DNA from: Deltaproteobacteria bacterium
GTDB lineage: Bacteria; Myxococcota_A; Polyangia; DRWM01; JAAZOP01
DNA: 64,000 nt
NCBI GenBank assembly: GCA_016218765.1
Contig: JACRCZ010000012.1
Coordinates: forward strand, 1-64,000
Direction of reading: 5' to 3'
Of this stretch, positions 50,340-59,148 are shown in pieces. The position numbers and the translations under genes are program-made. Below the pieces are notes generated by a model. That model ran no database searches, was not told the DNA's origin, and saw only the letters and a list, made by a program, of their open reading frames with translations. The stretch's first letter is position 1. Each line of letters begins with the position of its first letter.

Positions 50340-52526
50340 ATGACGAAGCTCGACGACCGAAGGTCAGCGTTCTTGTCCCTCGCGTCGGCCGCCGCCGCCC
50401 TCCTTCTGGGCACCGGCTGCCCCCCCTCCCCTGCCGATCAGCTCGCGGCGCTCACGCTTCCGCCGCCGCCGGCGTCGCCCGACGGCACGCTCGTGGTCAC
50501 CGATGCGGACGTCGATGCGCACCTCTACGCGTTCTACGTCGCCGCGCCGGGCTCGTCCCAGCGCGCGGCGGAGCGGGAGGCGCTGATCCTGCACGGCCTG
50601 CGCGAGGCCCAGCGCGCCGTGACGGACGCGGACGCGCTGGACGTCCGGGCGGCGTTGCGGCGGGCGCTGCGCCTCTTCGAGCCTTCGGAGCTGGAGGCGG
50701 GGCCGGACTCCGCGGCGCTGCGCAAGCTCCTGGCGTGGATCGAGCCTGTGGCGCGGCGCCTGGGACTGCCGGAGGATTCCCTGATCGTCGCCGAGACGAG
50801 GCTCTTGTGCGACCCGGCCGACGAGGAGGCCGCGGGCACGGTGCGTGAGATCGTGGAGTGGGCCGGGTCGGGTGAGGACGAGGCCGAGGGGCTGGAGCGG
50901 CAGGCGCAGCTCTACGACGCCGTGACGGACGTCGTGCCGGCGCCGGCGCTGGTGAAGAAGCTGGTCGGGATCATCTTCCAGCGTCACGACCTGGGCCAGG
51001 TCGCCGAGCCGATCGAGACGATCGAGGACTGGCTGGCCAACGCCCAGCGCGACCAGTACTTCTTCTCCGGCCTCACGCTGAACGTCCTGCGTCTGGCCTG
51101 TCGCATGGGCCGGCCGGAGGCGGCGGCGGAGATGCTCGAGCCGTACCGCGGCACGGCGGCGTACCTGGGCGAGGTGTTCGAGGAGATCGAGGGTCTCGGG
51201 GATCCGCTGCGCCGCGCCGGCGCGGCGGCGGACCTGGTCGAGGCCATCGGGATGCAGTTCGCGGAGGAGGTCCGCCAGACGTGCACGGCGTTGCGGCGCG
51301 AGTTCCCCGAGGACGGCCGCTTCTCCGCCTGCCTCGGACGGTACTTCTACTCGACGGGCGAGCCCGGCGTCGCGGCGCGGCTGATGCTCGAGGCCACGGT
51401 GCGCGATCCGGACGACCGCGACTTTGCCGAGCTGGCGATGATGCTCCTGGCGCAGGTCATCCAGGAGGGCATGGACGGGATGGCGTGGGCGGATCTGGAG
51501 CGGTTGCACGACGCGTTCCGCATCCTCTACGACGACCATCGCGCCACCTGGCCGCTGGCGGATCCCCCGGTCGACGAGACCGCGGTGCTGCGCCTCATGG
51601 CCAACGCGGCGCTGATCGCCGGCGACGTCGAGGCGGCCCGCTCGTTCCACCAGCGTGCGCTGGAGCTGGAGCCGACGGCGGAGAGTTACTTCCAGTTCGG
51701 CCAGATGGAGGCGCGCGGCGGCGACCCACGCCGGGCGCTCGAGCTGCTCCGCGCGGGCCTCGCCGTCTCCACCGGCGACCTGGCCGATCGCACCCTGGCC
51801 CAGGCCAACATCCGCGAGGAGCTGGGCCTGTTGCTGGAGTCCGAGGGCGACCGGGACGGTGCGAAGACGTCGTTCGACGAGGCGATCGACGACTGGAAGC
51901 AGCTCGGCCGCGCGGGGGTCGTCGCCGGGGCCGAGATGGACGGCCGCATCGGCGTCCTGCTCGTGCGCGGCGGCGAGCGCAACGACGGCCTGCGGCGCAT
52001 CGTTCGAGCGGTCCAGCAGGCCGGCGAGGACGACTACGGCCCGGGCCAGGACCAGCTCGTCTACAACGACACCCTCTCCTTCCTGCACATGGAGGGCGAG
52101 CGCGAGCTGCTGGTCGAGCTGTTCCCGCTGGTCGCCACCCGCCAGGATCTCGACGTCACCTGGCGCGTCTACTACGCGTTGTGGACCCTCGGGGCGCTGC
52201 GCTCCGCCGGCCTGCCCGACGACGACGAGGCGGTCGCGTTCCTGAAGGCCATCCGCGCCTCGGGCTGGAGCGGCGTCCTGGCCCGGTTCTACCTGGGCGA
52301 GCTGGATTTCGACGGAGCGCTGGCCGAGGCCGACACGTTCGGCCGGCAGGCGGAGCTGCGGTACTACGAGGCGCTGAACCGGCTCTCGGCGGGCGACCGG
52401 GACGGCGCGCGCAGCCTGCTGCGCCAGGTCGTCGCCACCAACATCTTCAACTACTACGAATGGCAGATGGCCGACCGGCTGCTCGGCTCGCTCGGCGGCG
52501 GCGACGGGCAGGCAGCGGCGGGCTGA
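50340..52526 (+). CDS. Secreted lipoprotein with TPR-like solenoid
   Basis: The protein has 728 residues. ATG 50340 gives MTKLDDRRSAFLSLASAAAA with LLLGTGC as lipobox; an in-frame ATG at 50322 is possible. The remaining protein is all helical with hydrophobic heptad-like spacing. Two TPR-like repeats are visible (about 430-500, DVEAARSFHQRALELEPTAE and GDPRRALELLRAGL). It follows the Cys-repeat gene by 47 bp on the same strand and is probably cotranscribed. It may be a scaffold in the outer membrane or periplasm. Confidence 0.78.
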   Translation: MTKLDDRRSAFLSLASAAAALLLGTGCPPSPADQLAALTLPPPPASPDGTLVVTDADVDAHLYAFYVAAPGSSQRAAEREALILHGLREAQRAVTDADALDVRAALRRALRLFEPSELEAGPDSAALRKLLAWIEPVARRLGLPEDSLIVAETRLLCDPADEEAAGTVREIVEWAGSGEDEAEGLERQAQLYDAVTDVVPAPALVKKLVGIIFQRHDLGQVAEPIETIEDWLANAQRDQYFFSGLTLNVLRLACRMGRPEAAAEMLEPYRGTAAYLGEVFEEIEGLGDPLRRAGAAADLVEAIGMQFAEEVRQTCTALRREFPEDGRFSACLGRYFYSTGEPGVAARLMLEATVRDPDDRDFAELAMMLLAQVIQEGMDGMAWADLERLHDAFRILYDDHRATWPLADPPVDETAVLRLMANAALIAGDVEAARSFHQRALELEPTAESYFQFGQMEARGGDPRRALELLRAGLAVSTGDLADRTLAQANIREELGLLLESEGDRDGAKTSFDEAIDDWKQLGRAGVVAGAEMDGRIGVLLVRGGERNDGLRRIVRAVQQAGEDDYGPGQDQLVYNDTLSFLHMEGERELLVELFPLVATRQDLDVTWRVYYALWTLGALRSAGLPDDDEAVAFLKAIRASGWSGVLARFYLGELDFDGALAEADTFGRQAELRYYEALNRLSAGDRDGARSLLRQVVATNIFNYYEWQMADRLLGSLGGGDGQAAAG

Positions 52527-52562
52527 AGCCCGCGGTTCGGAGCCCGGACGCCGCAGGAAATC

Positions 52563-53312
52563 CTACCCGTTGAGCAGGTACCGGTCCCAGTCGGTGCGCT
52601 CGATCACTTCCGCGGCGGCGGGTTGCGACACGAGGGCGTCGCGCAGTGCGGTCGCGCGGGTGCGGAAGACGTCGGCGGGCATGGCGTCGCGCAGCAGGAG
52701 GTAGCGCAGCCAGACGAAGGCGGTCTGGATCACGTCCGCCTGGCAGTAGCGCCGCACCTCCTCGATCGCGCCCCGTTCCACGGCCGCCTCCACCTGGGAG
52801 CCGTCCATGCCGAACTTGCCCGGCAGGCCCACGACGCGCGCGACGGCATCGAGCTTCGAGCGGCGGACGGAGCCGTAGTCCGACAGCTCCTCACACAGGT
52901 CGACGTGCATCTCGGGGCGGAAGCGCTGCCGGTAGGCGTTGTTCTGCCAGAAGTACCATGCGGCGGGGATCCCGTGGCGCATCGAGCGCAGGGCCATGAC
53001 GGGGAGGTCGAAGCGCCGGCCGTTGAAGGTGACCAGCACGGGGTGCTCCTTGTCCAGGAACCCCGCCAGGTCGCGCAGGATCTTCGGCTCTTCCAGCGAC
53101 GTGTGGCCGACGGAGCCGAGCTTGCGGCAGGCGAAGTCGGGGCCGAGCCACAGGATGCCGACGACGACGACCCGGTGCGCCCATGGCGGCGGGAAGGCCT
53201 CCTCGGTGCCTTCGCTCTTCCCTTCCCGCTTCGGCGCGTCCCGTTCCGGCTCGTAGAGCTCCCGGTCCGGGACGGTCTCGATATCGATCACCGCGTACGT
53301 CCGCTCACCCAT
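52563..53312 (-). CDS. Predicted 3'-5' exonuclease of the PolB-like exonuclease family
   Basis: The protein has 249 residues. DEDD-type motifs: VIDIETVPD (Exo I), VTFNGRRFDLPVM (Exo II), and RYCQADVIQT (Exo III with Asp). The fold corresponds to the DNA_pol_B_exo2 family. It degrades DNA or RNA 3' ends in a metal-dependent way. The start at ATG 53312 has a weak ribosome site. Divergent from the transaldolase operon (134 bp). Confidence 0.88.
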   Translation of the reverse strand: MGERTYAVIDIETVPDRELYEPERDAPKREGKSEGTEEAFPPPWAHRVVVVGILWLGPDFACRKLGSVGHTSLEEPKILRDLAGFLDKEHPVLVTFNGRRFDLPVMALRSMRHGIPAAWYFWQNNAYRQRFRPEMHVDLCEELSDYGSVRRSKLDAVARVVGLPGKFGMDGSQVEAAVERGAIEEVRRYCQADVIQTAFVWLRYLLLRDAMPADVFRTRATALRDALVSQPAAAEVIERTDWDRYLLNG

Positions 53313-53445
53313 GGCGCACGACTCCCCGATTGACTTCCCCGCCCGCCACCGTTACATCCCCGAAGCGGAGTCCCGGTCCGCGAGCGGACCGCCGAAACCG
53401 ACGTAGCGTAGGCGCATCCCCGTTCGCGGTGCAAGGAGCAGCCGC

Positions 53446-54090
53446 ATGAAGATCTTTCTCGACACCGCCGACGTCAACGAGATCCGCAAGGGCGCCGCGC
53501 TCGGCCTGGTCGACGGCGTCACGACCAATCCGTCCCTGGTTGCGAAGACCGGGCGCAAGTTCGAGGACGTGGTGCGCGAGATCTGCTCGATCGTGGACGG
53601 GCCGATCTCGGCCGAGGCGATCAGCCTGGAGCACGAGCCGATGCTGGCCGAGGCGCGCAAGCTGGCCGCCATCCATCCCAACATCGTCGTCAAGATCCCG
53701 ATGACCGGCGACGGCCTGCGCACGGTGCGCGTCTGCGCCCGCGAGGGCATCAAGACGAACGTCACGCTGGTCTTCTCCGCGCCGCAGGCCCTCCTGGCCG
53801 CCAAGGCCGGTGCGAGCTACGTCAGCCCCTTCGTCGGCCGTCTGGACGACATCTCCTGCGTCGGCATGGACCTCATCGGGCAGATCGTCCAGATGCTCGG
53901 CAACTACGACTACACGACCGAGATCATCGTCGCCTCGATCCGCAACCCGCTGCACTTCGTCGATGCGGCGAACTACGGCGCGCACATCGCCACGGTGCCG
54001 TACAACGTCCTGGAGCAGCTCCTGCGCCATCCGCTCACCGACATCGGCATCCAGAAGTTCCTCAAGGACTGGGAGAAGGTGCCGCGGTGA
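53446..54090 (+). CDS. tal: Transaldolase (TalC-type)
   Basis: The protein has 214 residues, the short TalC/FSA family. It transfers a dihydroxyacetone unit between sugar phosphates in the pentose phosphate pathway. The Schiff-base Lys is Lys83 in VVKIPMT. Residues that tell transaldolase from fructose-6-phosphate aldolase point to transaldolase: Glu57 in SAEAIS where FSA has Gln, and Phe129 in VSPFVGR where FSA has Tyr. ATG 53446 has AAGGAG 9 bp upstream. The stop overlaps a possible GTG start of the pncB gene, and this is the first gene of a four-gene operon. Confidence 0.95.
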   Translation: MKIFLDTADVNEIRKGAALGLVDGVTTNPSLVAKTGRKFEDVVREICSIVDGPISAEAISLEHEPMLAEARKLAAIHPNIVVKIPMTGDGLRTVRVCAREGIKTNVTLVFSAPQALLAAKAGASYVSPFVGRLDDISCVGMDLIGQIVQMLGNYDYTTEIIVASIRNPLHFVDAANYGAHIATVPYNVLEQLLRHPLTDIGIQKFLKDWEKVPR

Positions 54091-54203
54091 GCTCTTCCCG
54101 GCGGCGTGATGCTTCCGGCTCCGCCGGGGGCCGGAGAGGACGGAGGGAGGACGCGGCCCGCGATTCCGCGCCGGGCGCCGCGCCCGTCCCCGGCGGCTCG
54201 GTC

Positions 54204-55583
54204 ATGAGCATCCCGCCGCCGCTCGTTTCCGCCCTTGGCATCTGGACGGACCTCTACCAGCTCACGATGGCGGCGGCGTACCACGTCAACCACATGGCGG
54301 ACACGGCCACGTTCGAGCTGTTCGTGCGCACGCTCCCGCGGCAGCGCGGCTTCCTCCTGGTCGCCGGCCTCGAGGAGGCCCTCGGCTACCTCGAGGCCGC
54401 GCGCTTCGCGCCCGAGGATCTCGACTATTTGCGCTCGCTGCCGCAGTTCCGGGGCGTTCCCGAGGACTTCTTCGCGTACTTGGCGCGTTTCCGTTTCACG
54501 GGCGACGTGCGCGCCGTGTCCGAGGGGACGCCGGTGTTCGCGGGCGAGCCGATCCTGCAGATCACGGCGCCGCTGCCCGAGGCGCAGCTCGTCGAGACGT
54601 ACCTGCTTTCCGTGGTCAACTTCGCGACGCTGGTCGGGACCAAGGCCGCGCGGATGGTCGAGGCGGCGGCGGGGCGCGCGGTGGTCGACTTCGGCTTCCG
54701 GCGCGCGCACGGGCCGCACGCCGCGGTCAGCGCGGCCCGCGCGGCGTTCCTGGGCGGGTGCGTCGGCACTTCGAACGTCGAGGCCGGCCGGCGCTGGGGC
54801 ATCCCCGTCTTCGGGACCGCCTCGCACGCTTTCGTGATGGCCTGCCCGTCCGAGACCGAGGCGTTCCAGCGCTACCACCGGGCCTTCCCGACCGAGATGC
54901 TCCTGCTGATCGACACGTACGACACGCTGCAGGGGGTGAAGAAGGCGATCGCCCTGGGCGACCCGCTCAAGGGCGTGCGGCTCGACTCCGGCGACCTGCT
55001 CGCGCTCTCGCGCGAGGTCCGCAGGATGCTCGACGACGCCGGCTACCGCGACACCCGCATCGTCGCCTCCGGGGACCTGGACGAGCACCGCATCGCGGAG
55101 CTCCTGGCGCAGGGCGCGCCGATCGATGTCTTCGGCGTCGGCACGTCGCTCGTCACGTCGCACGACGCCCCGTCGCTCGAAGGCGTCTACAAGCTGGTCG
55201 AGCTGGGCGAGGGCGAGCAGGCGCTGGGCCGGATCAAGACCTCGGCGGGCAAGGAGACGCTCCCCGGCCGCAAGCAGGTGTTCCGCGCGTTCGACGCCGC
55301 CGGACGCCCGCAGGGCGACCGCATCGCGCGCATCGGCGAGCTGCCGCGTCCGGGCGAGCAGCCGCTCTTGCAGCCGGTGATGCGGGGCGGCCGGCGCGTC
55401 GGCGAGCCCGTGGCGATCGAGCGCCTGCGCGGCCAGGCCGGCGAGAACGTGCGCCGCCTGCCCGCCGGCGTCCGCGCGCTTTCCGACCCGGCGCCCTACC
55501 CCGTGGCCGTCAGCGAGGCGCTGCGGCGCCTGACCGACGACCTCCGTCGCACGATCCGCGAGGAGGAGGCGCGTTCGAAATGA
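54204..55583 (+). CDS. pncB: Nicotinate phosphoribosyltransferase
   Basis: The enzyme makes nicotinate mononucleotide from nicotinate and PRPP, using ATP, in NAD salvage. ATG 54204 gives a 459-residue protein starting MSIPPPLVSALG, just before the conserved WTDLYQLTMAAAY. A GTG at 54087 would add 39 Ser/Arg/Gly-rich residues without homology and overlaps the tal stop. Motifs: FGFRRAHGPHAA, GTSNVEAGRRWGIPVFGTAS and VRLDSGDLLALS with the phosphoribosyl-binding residues. The stop overlaps the pncA start (ATGA). Cytoplasmic. Confidence 0.93.
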   Translation: MSIPPPLVSALGIWTDLYQLTMAAAYHVNHMADTATFELFVRTLPRQRGFLLVAGLEEALGYLEAARFAPEDLDYLRSLPQFRGVPEDFFAYLARFRFTGDVRAVSEGTPVFAGEPILQITAPLPEAQLVETYLLSVVNFATLVGTKAARMVEAAAGRAVVDFGFRRAHGPHAAVSAARAAFLGGCVGTSNVEAGRRWGIPVFGTASHAFVMACPSETEAFQRYHRAFPTEMLLLIDTYDTLQGVKKAIALGDPLKGVRLDSGDLLALSREVRRMLDDAGYRDTRIVASGDLDEHRIAELLAQGAPIDVFGVGTSLVTSHDAPSLEGVYKLVELGEGEQALGRIKTSAGKETLPGRKQVFRAFDAAGRPQGDRIARIGELPRPGEQPLLQPVMRGGRRVGEPVAIERLRGQAGENVRRLPAGVRALSDPAPYPVAVSEALRRLTDDLRRTIREEEARSK

Positions 55584-56197
55584 GGACCGTCGTCTTCGAC
55601 ATCGATACGCAGCGCGATTTCCTGGAGCCCGGCGGAGCGCTGTACGTTCCGGGCGGCGAGACCATCGTCCCGGCGCTGCGACGCATCCTGCTCGCCGCCC
55701 GCGACTGCGGCGTCCCCGTCGTGGCGTCGATGGACGCGCACACCCCGGACGATCCGGAGTTCTCCCGCTTCCCGCCGCACTGCATCGCGGGCACGCGGGG
55801 CCAGGAGAAGATCCCCGAGACGGTCGTGGGGCCGGTCCGCGTCGCGTCGGTCGAGAGCGACCCCGATCCGGCCGGCGGCGAGACGGTGATCCTGGAGAAG
55901 CGCAAGCTGTCCGTGCTCGAGGCGCCGCTGTTCGAGGCGACGCTCGCCGCGTTGCGGCCCGAACGGGCGGTGATCGCCGGCGTGGCCACCGAGTACTGCA
56001 TCCGCGCCGCCGCGCTCGGCCTGCGCGAGCGGGGGCTCGAGGTGGCGCTGGTCACCGACGCGGTCCGCGCCGTGGACGCCGGCGACGGCGATCGCGCGCT
56101 GGCGGAATTGCGCGAGGCCGGGGTGCGTCTGGTCGGCATGGAGGCCGCACTGGCGATGTTCCGCGAGAGCGGCACGTGCGCGCCGGCGGCCGCATGA
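55580..56197 (+). CDS. pncA: Nicotinamidase / isochorismatase-family hydrolase
   Basis: The protein has 205 residues. It converts nicotinamide to nicotinate. The catalytic triad is visible: Asp9 in DIDTQRDF, Lys107 or Lys109 in LEKRKLSV, and Cys140 in GVATEYCIRAA. The His of SMDAHTPDDPEFSRFPPHC binds the metal. It overlaps pncB by 4 bp and the mobB start by 4 bp, giving direct supply of nicotinate to PncB. The family has other members, but the pncB partner makes nicotinamidase the best call. Confidence 0.92.
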   Translation: MRTVVFDIDTQRDFLEPGGALYVPGGETIVPALRRILLAARDCGVPVVASMDAHTPDDPEFSRFPPHCIAGTRGQEKIPETVVGPVRVASVESDPDPAGGETVILEKRKLSVLEAPLFEATLAALRPERAVIAGVATEYCIRAAALGLRERGLEVALVTDAVRAVDAGDGDRALAELREAGVRLVGMEAALAMFRESGTCAPAAA

Positions 56198-56868
56198 GCG
56201 GGGTTTCGGGCGAAGGGCGCCAAGGAAGCCAGGGGCGCAAAGGGGCGGGGGGAGTTTCGCGCAAAGAGCGCAAAGGGACGCAAAGGGCGCAAAGGGGAAG
56301 GGCGGAAGACCGCGTCCTGGCGTTCGCCGGATCGTCGGGCTCCGGCAAGACCACGCTGATCGAGAAGTTTCTCGCGCGGCTCGGGGAGCGCGGGAAGCGC
56401 GTCGCGTATCTCAAGCACGACGCCCATCGTTTCCAGATGGACAAGCCGGGGAAGGACACGTGGCGCGCGATGGAGGCGGGCGCGTCCGCGGTGGCCATCA
56501 CGTCCGCCGAATCCTGGGCGTGGCTCGCGCGTGTTGACATCCCCGGCATGGAGGATCTCGTCCGCCGCGCACTTGCGGTTGCCGACGTCTGCCTCATCGA
56601 GGGTTACCACGGCTCGCGCTACCCGAAGATCCTCGTCTTCCGGGGCGGCGTGCCCTTGCGCGTCGTCCGTCCCTGGCGCACCGTCGTCGCCTCCTACGGC
56701 GATGACCCGCCGCGAGGCCGTGGCGGCGTCCCGAGGGGCATCCCCCACCACGGGTGGGACGACGTGGATGCGCTGTTCCGGCGGCTCTTCGGACCGCGGC
56801 CGCCGCCCCGGGCGCTCGAGTCGGCGCGCACCGTGCGGCAGCAGATTCGTCTCCGCGGCAACCCGTGA
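56194..56868 (+). CDS. mobB: Molybdopterin-guanine dinucleotide biosynthesis protein MobB
   Basis: The protein has 224 residues. P-loop FAGSSGSGKTTLIEKF (about 43-58), VAYLKHDAH, DTWRAMEAGA and CLIEGYHGSRYPKI are MobB hallmarks; it is a GTPase that helps attach GMP to molybdopterin. ATG 56194 overlaps the pncA stop. The first about 38 residues (Gly/Ser/Arg/Lys/Gln) are encoded by the CGCAAAGGG-type repeat, whereas family members start close to the P-loop. Molybdopterin enzymes are consistent with the Fe-S oxidoreductase subunit at the right edge. Confidence 0.88.
   Translation: MSGVSGEGRQGSQGRKGAGGVSRKERKGTQRAQRGRAEDRVLAFAGSSGSGKTTLIEKFLARLGERGKRVAYLKHDAHRFQMDKPGKDTWRAMEAGASAVAITSAESWAWLARVDIPGMEDLVRRALAVADVCLIEGYHGSRYPKILVFRGGVPLRVVRPWRTVVASYGDDPPRGRGGVPRGIPHHGWDDVDALFRRLFGPRPPPRALESARTVRQQIRLRGNP
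56215..56312. repeat. Interspersed tandem repeat, CGCAAAGGG type, inside the 5' part of mobB
   Basis: Units such as GCGCAAAGAGCGCAAAGGG recur over nearly 100 bp. It is the same type as the repeat at 18470-18535. Here it lies in frame after the ATG of mobB and encodes the basic N-terminal extension. Confidence 0.75.
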
Positions 56869-56988
56869 GCGGCCGGCTCGCCGGCGGGCTCCAACACCTC
56901 GATCACCTTGCCGGGCCCGTGCGCCTCGCGTACTCTTTCCGGGAGTTCCGTCGGCCTTCTTCCATGACCGGACGGAGCCGGAGGGCCC

Positions 56989-59136
56989 ATGCGTCGCGCC
57001 ATGCTCTCGCTCGTCGGGTTTCTTGCCTCGACCGCCTGCGCCACCGTCGAGGACCTCGCCGAGGACGGCGGCGTTGATCTTCGCGAGACCGTCCGCGACG
57101 ACGGCGGAGTCGAGGTCGCGGACGACGCGCCGGACGGCGAGGCGCGCGACGGCGACGTCGGGCCGGACGTCGAAGGCGATGCCGAGGTCGCGGAGGACAC
57201 GGCGGACGACGGGCGCGACGACGGCGGGGACGACGGCGACGCCGAGGCGCGCGACGACGGCGATTCGCCCGGCGATGCGGACGCTCCGGACGAGACCGCC
57301 ACCGCCGTCTGCGGCGACGGCACCGTAGCCGCGAGCGAGGAGTGCGACGACGGCAACACCGCCGCCGCCGACGGCTGCTCTCCGACCTGCGCGCTCGAGT
57401 ACTGCGGCGACGGCGTCGCCGGCACCGATCTGTTCGTCGGCGACAGTTTCGAGTCCGGCGACCTCGCGCGCCTCGCCTGGGTCCCGGACGCGACCTACGG
57501 CTTCGCCCCTTCGACCGCCCACGCCCACGCCGGTACCCGCGCGCTCGGCCCCGAGAACATCGGCGCCTCCTCGACGACGGCGCGCATCACGCTGCACGCC
57601 GCGACCGAGGGCCGCGCTTGTTTCTGGTATGCGGGCGAGTCCGAGGGCTGCTGCGACCACTTCCGCTTCCTGGTCGACGGCGCGGCCCTGCTCGACACCG
57701 CCGGCTCGCACACGACCTGGACCGAGTTCTGCGCCGACGTCGCCGCCGGCTCGCACGACTTCGCCTTCGAGTACGAGAAGGACGGCTCGATCAGCACCGG
57801 CTGGGACGGCTTCTTCGTCGACGACTTCCGCCTCTCGGGCGAGAGCGTGGAGGAGTGCGACGACGGCAACCTCGCCGGCGGCGACGGCTGTTCCGCCTGG
57901 TGCACCGACGAGGTCTGCGGCAACGGGGTGCTCGACGTCGGCGAGGCCTGCGACGACGGCGACACGACCGCCCTCGACGGCTGCTCCGCGACCTGCGCGC
58001 TCGAGACCTGCGGCGACGGCCTGGTCGGCGTCGTGTACGGCGTCCTGGAAGGCTTCGAGACGGGCACGCCGTCCGCCCCGGCGTGGACCGCGGGCTCGCC
58101 CTACGGCTTCGCGCCGTCGACGGCGCACGCCCGCACCGGCGCCCGCGCCCTGGGCCCCCAGAACGTCGGCATCGCCTCGTCGACCGCGACCATGACGCTG
58201 CGGCAGTCGCTCGATGGCCGGGTCTGCTTCTGGTACGCCGGGGAGTCCGAGAGCTGCTGCGATCACTTCCGTTTCGCGCTGGACGGCACGAACCTCCTCC
58301 AGCGCGAGGGCACCTCCACCGCCTGGACCGAGTTCTGCACCGACGTCGCCGCCGGGACCCACGACCTGGCCTGGAGCTACCAGAAGGACGGCTCGGTCAG
58401 TCTCGGCTGGGACGGGTTCTGGGTCGACGACCTGTTCCTGCCCGGCGCGCACACGGAGACCTGCGACGACGGCAACACCGCCGCCGGCGACGGCTGCGGC
58501 CCGACCTGCCTGCGCGAGGAGTGCGGCAACGGGTATTTCGACGCGGGCGAGGAGTGTGACGACGGCAACCTGGAATCGACCGACGCCTGCACCGCCTCGT
58601 GCCGCGCCGCGTTCTGCGGCGATCGCAACGTCAACTGGTCGGCCGCCTCGGACGACTTCGAGACCGGTGCGCTGGCGCAGCTCCCCTGGGCCGCCGGGGC
58701 GGGGACGGACGGCTGGGCCGTCGTCCGTGCGCCGGCGACGGCCCACGGCGGCCAGCACGGCCTGGTGAGCCAGAACCACGCCCACTCCTCGACCGGCTGG
58801 GTCGAGCTGCCGCTCACGACGGTCGCCGCCGGGCGCGTCTGCTTCTGGTATCGCGGCGAGTCCGAGTCGGGCTACGACTGGTTCAACTTCGCGCTCGACG
58901 GCACGCAGCTCGTCCACGTCGCGGGCTCGCACACGACGTGGACCGAGGCGTGCTTCGACGTCCCGGCCTCCGGCGCCCACACCTTCCGCTGGGAGTACAC
59001 GAAGGACGGCTCGGCCAGCGTGGGCAGCGACGGCTTCTCGATCGATGACGTCCGTTTCCCGCCGGTTGTCGAGACGTGCGACGACGGCAACACCACCGCC
59101 GGCGACGGCTGCAACTCGACCTGCCGTTCGGAGTGA
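56989..59136 (+). CDS. Surface lipoprotein with three MAM/jelly-roll-like domains and DUF4215-like Cys repeats
   Basis: The protein has 715 residues. ATG 56989 follows GGAGGGCCC. The signal ends ASTAC (lipobox), then a 75-residue acidic Asp/Ala/Glu/Gly spacer. Three domains of about 130 residues (about 145-285, 345-485, 555-700) share the pattern FE-S/T-G...A...Y-G-F-A-P-S-T-A-H, RVCFWYAGESESCCDHF, then T-x-W-T-E-F-C and D-G-x-x-V-D-D. They alternate with DUF4215-type modules (CGDG...EECDDGNT...DGCS..C). It looks like a display protein for binding surfaces or glycans. Confidence 0.87.
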   Translation: MRRAMLSLVGFLASTACATVEDLAEDGGVDLRETVRDDGGVEVADDAPDGEARDGDVGPDVEGDAEVAEDTADDGRDDGGDDGDAEARDDGDSPGDADAPDETATAVCGDGTVAASEECDDGNTAAADGCSPTCALEYCGDGVAGTDLFVGDSFESGDLARLAWVPDATYGFAPSTAHAHAGTRALGPENIGASSTTARITLHAATEGRACFWYAGESEGCCDHFRFLVDGAALLDTAGSHTTWTEFCADVAAGSHDFAFEYEKDGSISTGWDGFFVDDFRLSGESVEECDDGNLAGGDGCSAWCTDEVCGNGVLDVGEACDDGDTTALDGCSATCALETCGDGLVGVVYGVLEGFETGTPSAPAWTAGSPYGFAPSTAHARTGARALGPQNVGIASSTATMTLRQSLDGRVCFWYAGESESCCDHFRFALDGTNLLQREGTSTAWTEFCTDVAAGTHDLAWSYQKDGSVSLGWDGFWVDDLFLPGAHTETCDDGNTAAGDGCGPTCLREECGNGYFDAGEECDDGNLESTDACTASCRAAFCGDRNVNWSAASDDFETGALAQLPWAAGAGTDGWAVVRAPATAHGGQHGLVSQNHAHSSTGWVELPLTTVAAGRVCFWYRGESESGYDWFNFALDGTQLVHVAGSHTTWTEACFDVPASGAHTFRWEYTKDGSASVGSDGFSIDDVRFPPVVETCDDGNTTAGDGCNSTCRSE

Positions 59137-59148
59137 CCGGACCCGCGC

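Noticed and set aside
53446-54090. Calling this gene fructose-6-phosphate aldolase
   Set aside because: Glu57 and Phe129 are the transaldolase residues; FSA has Gln and Tyr at these positions.
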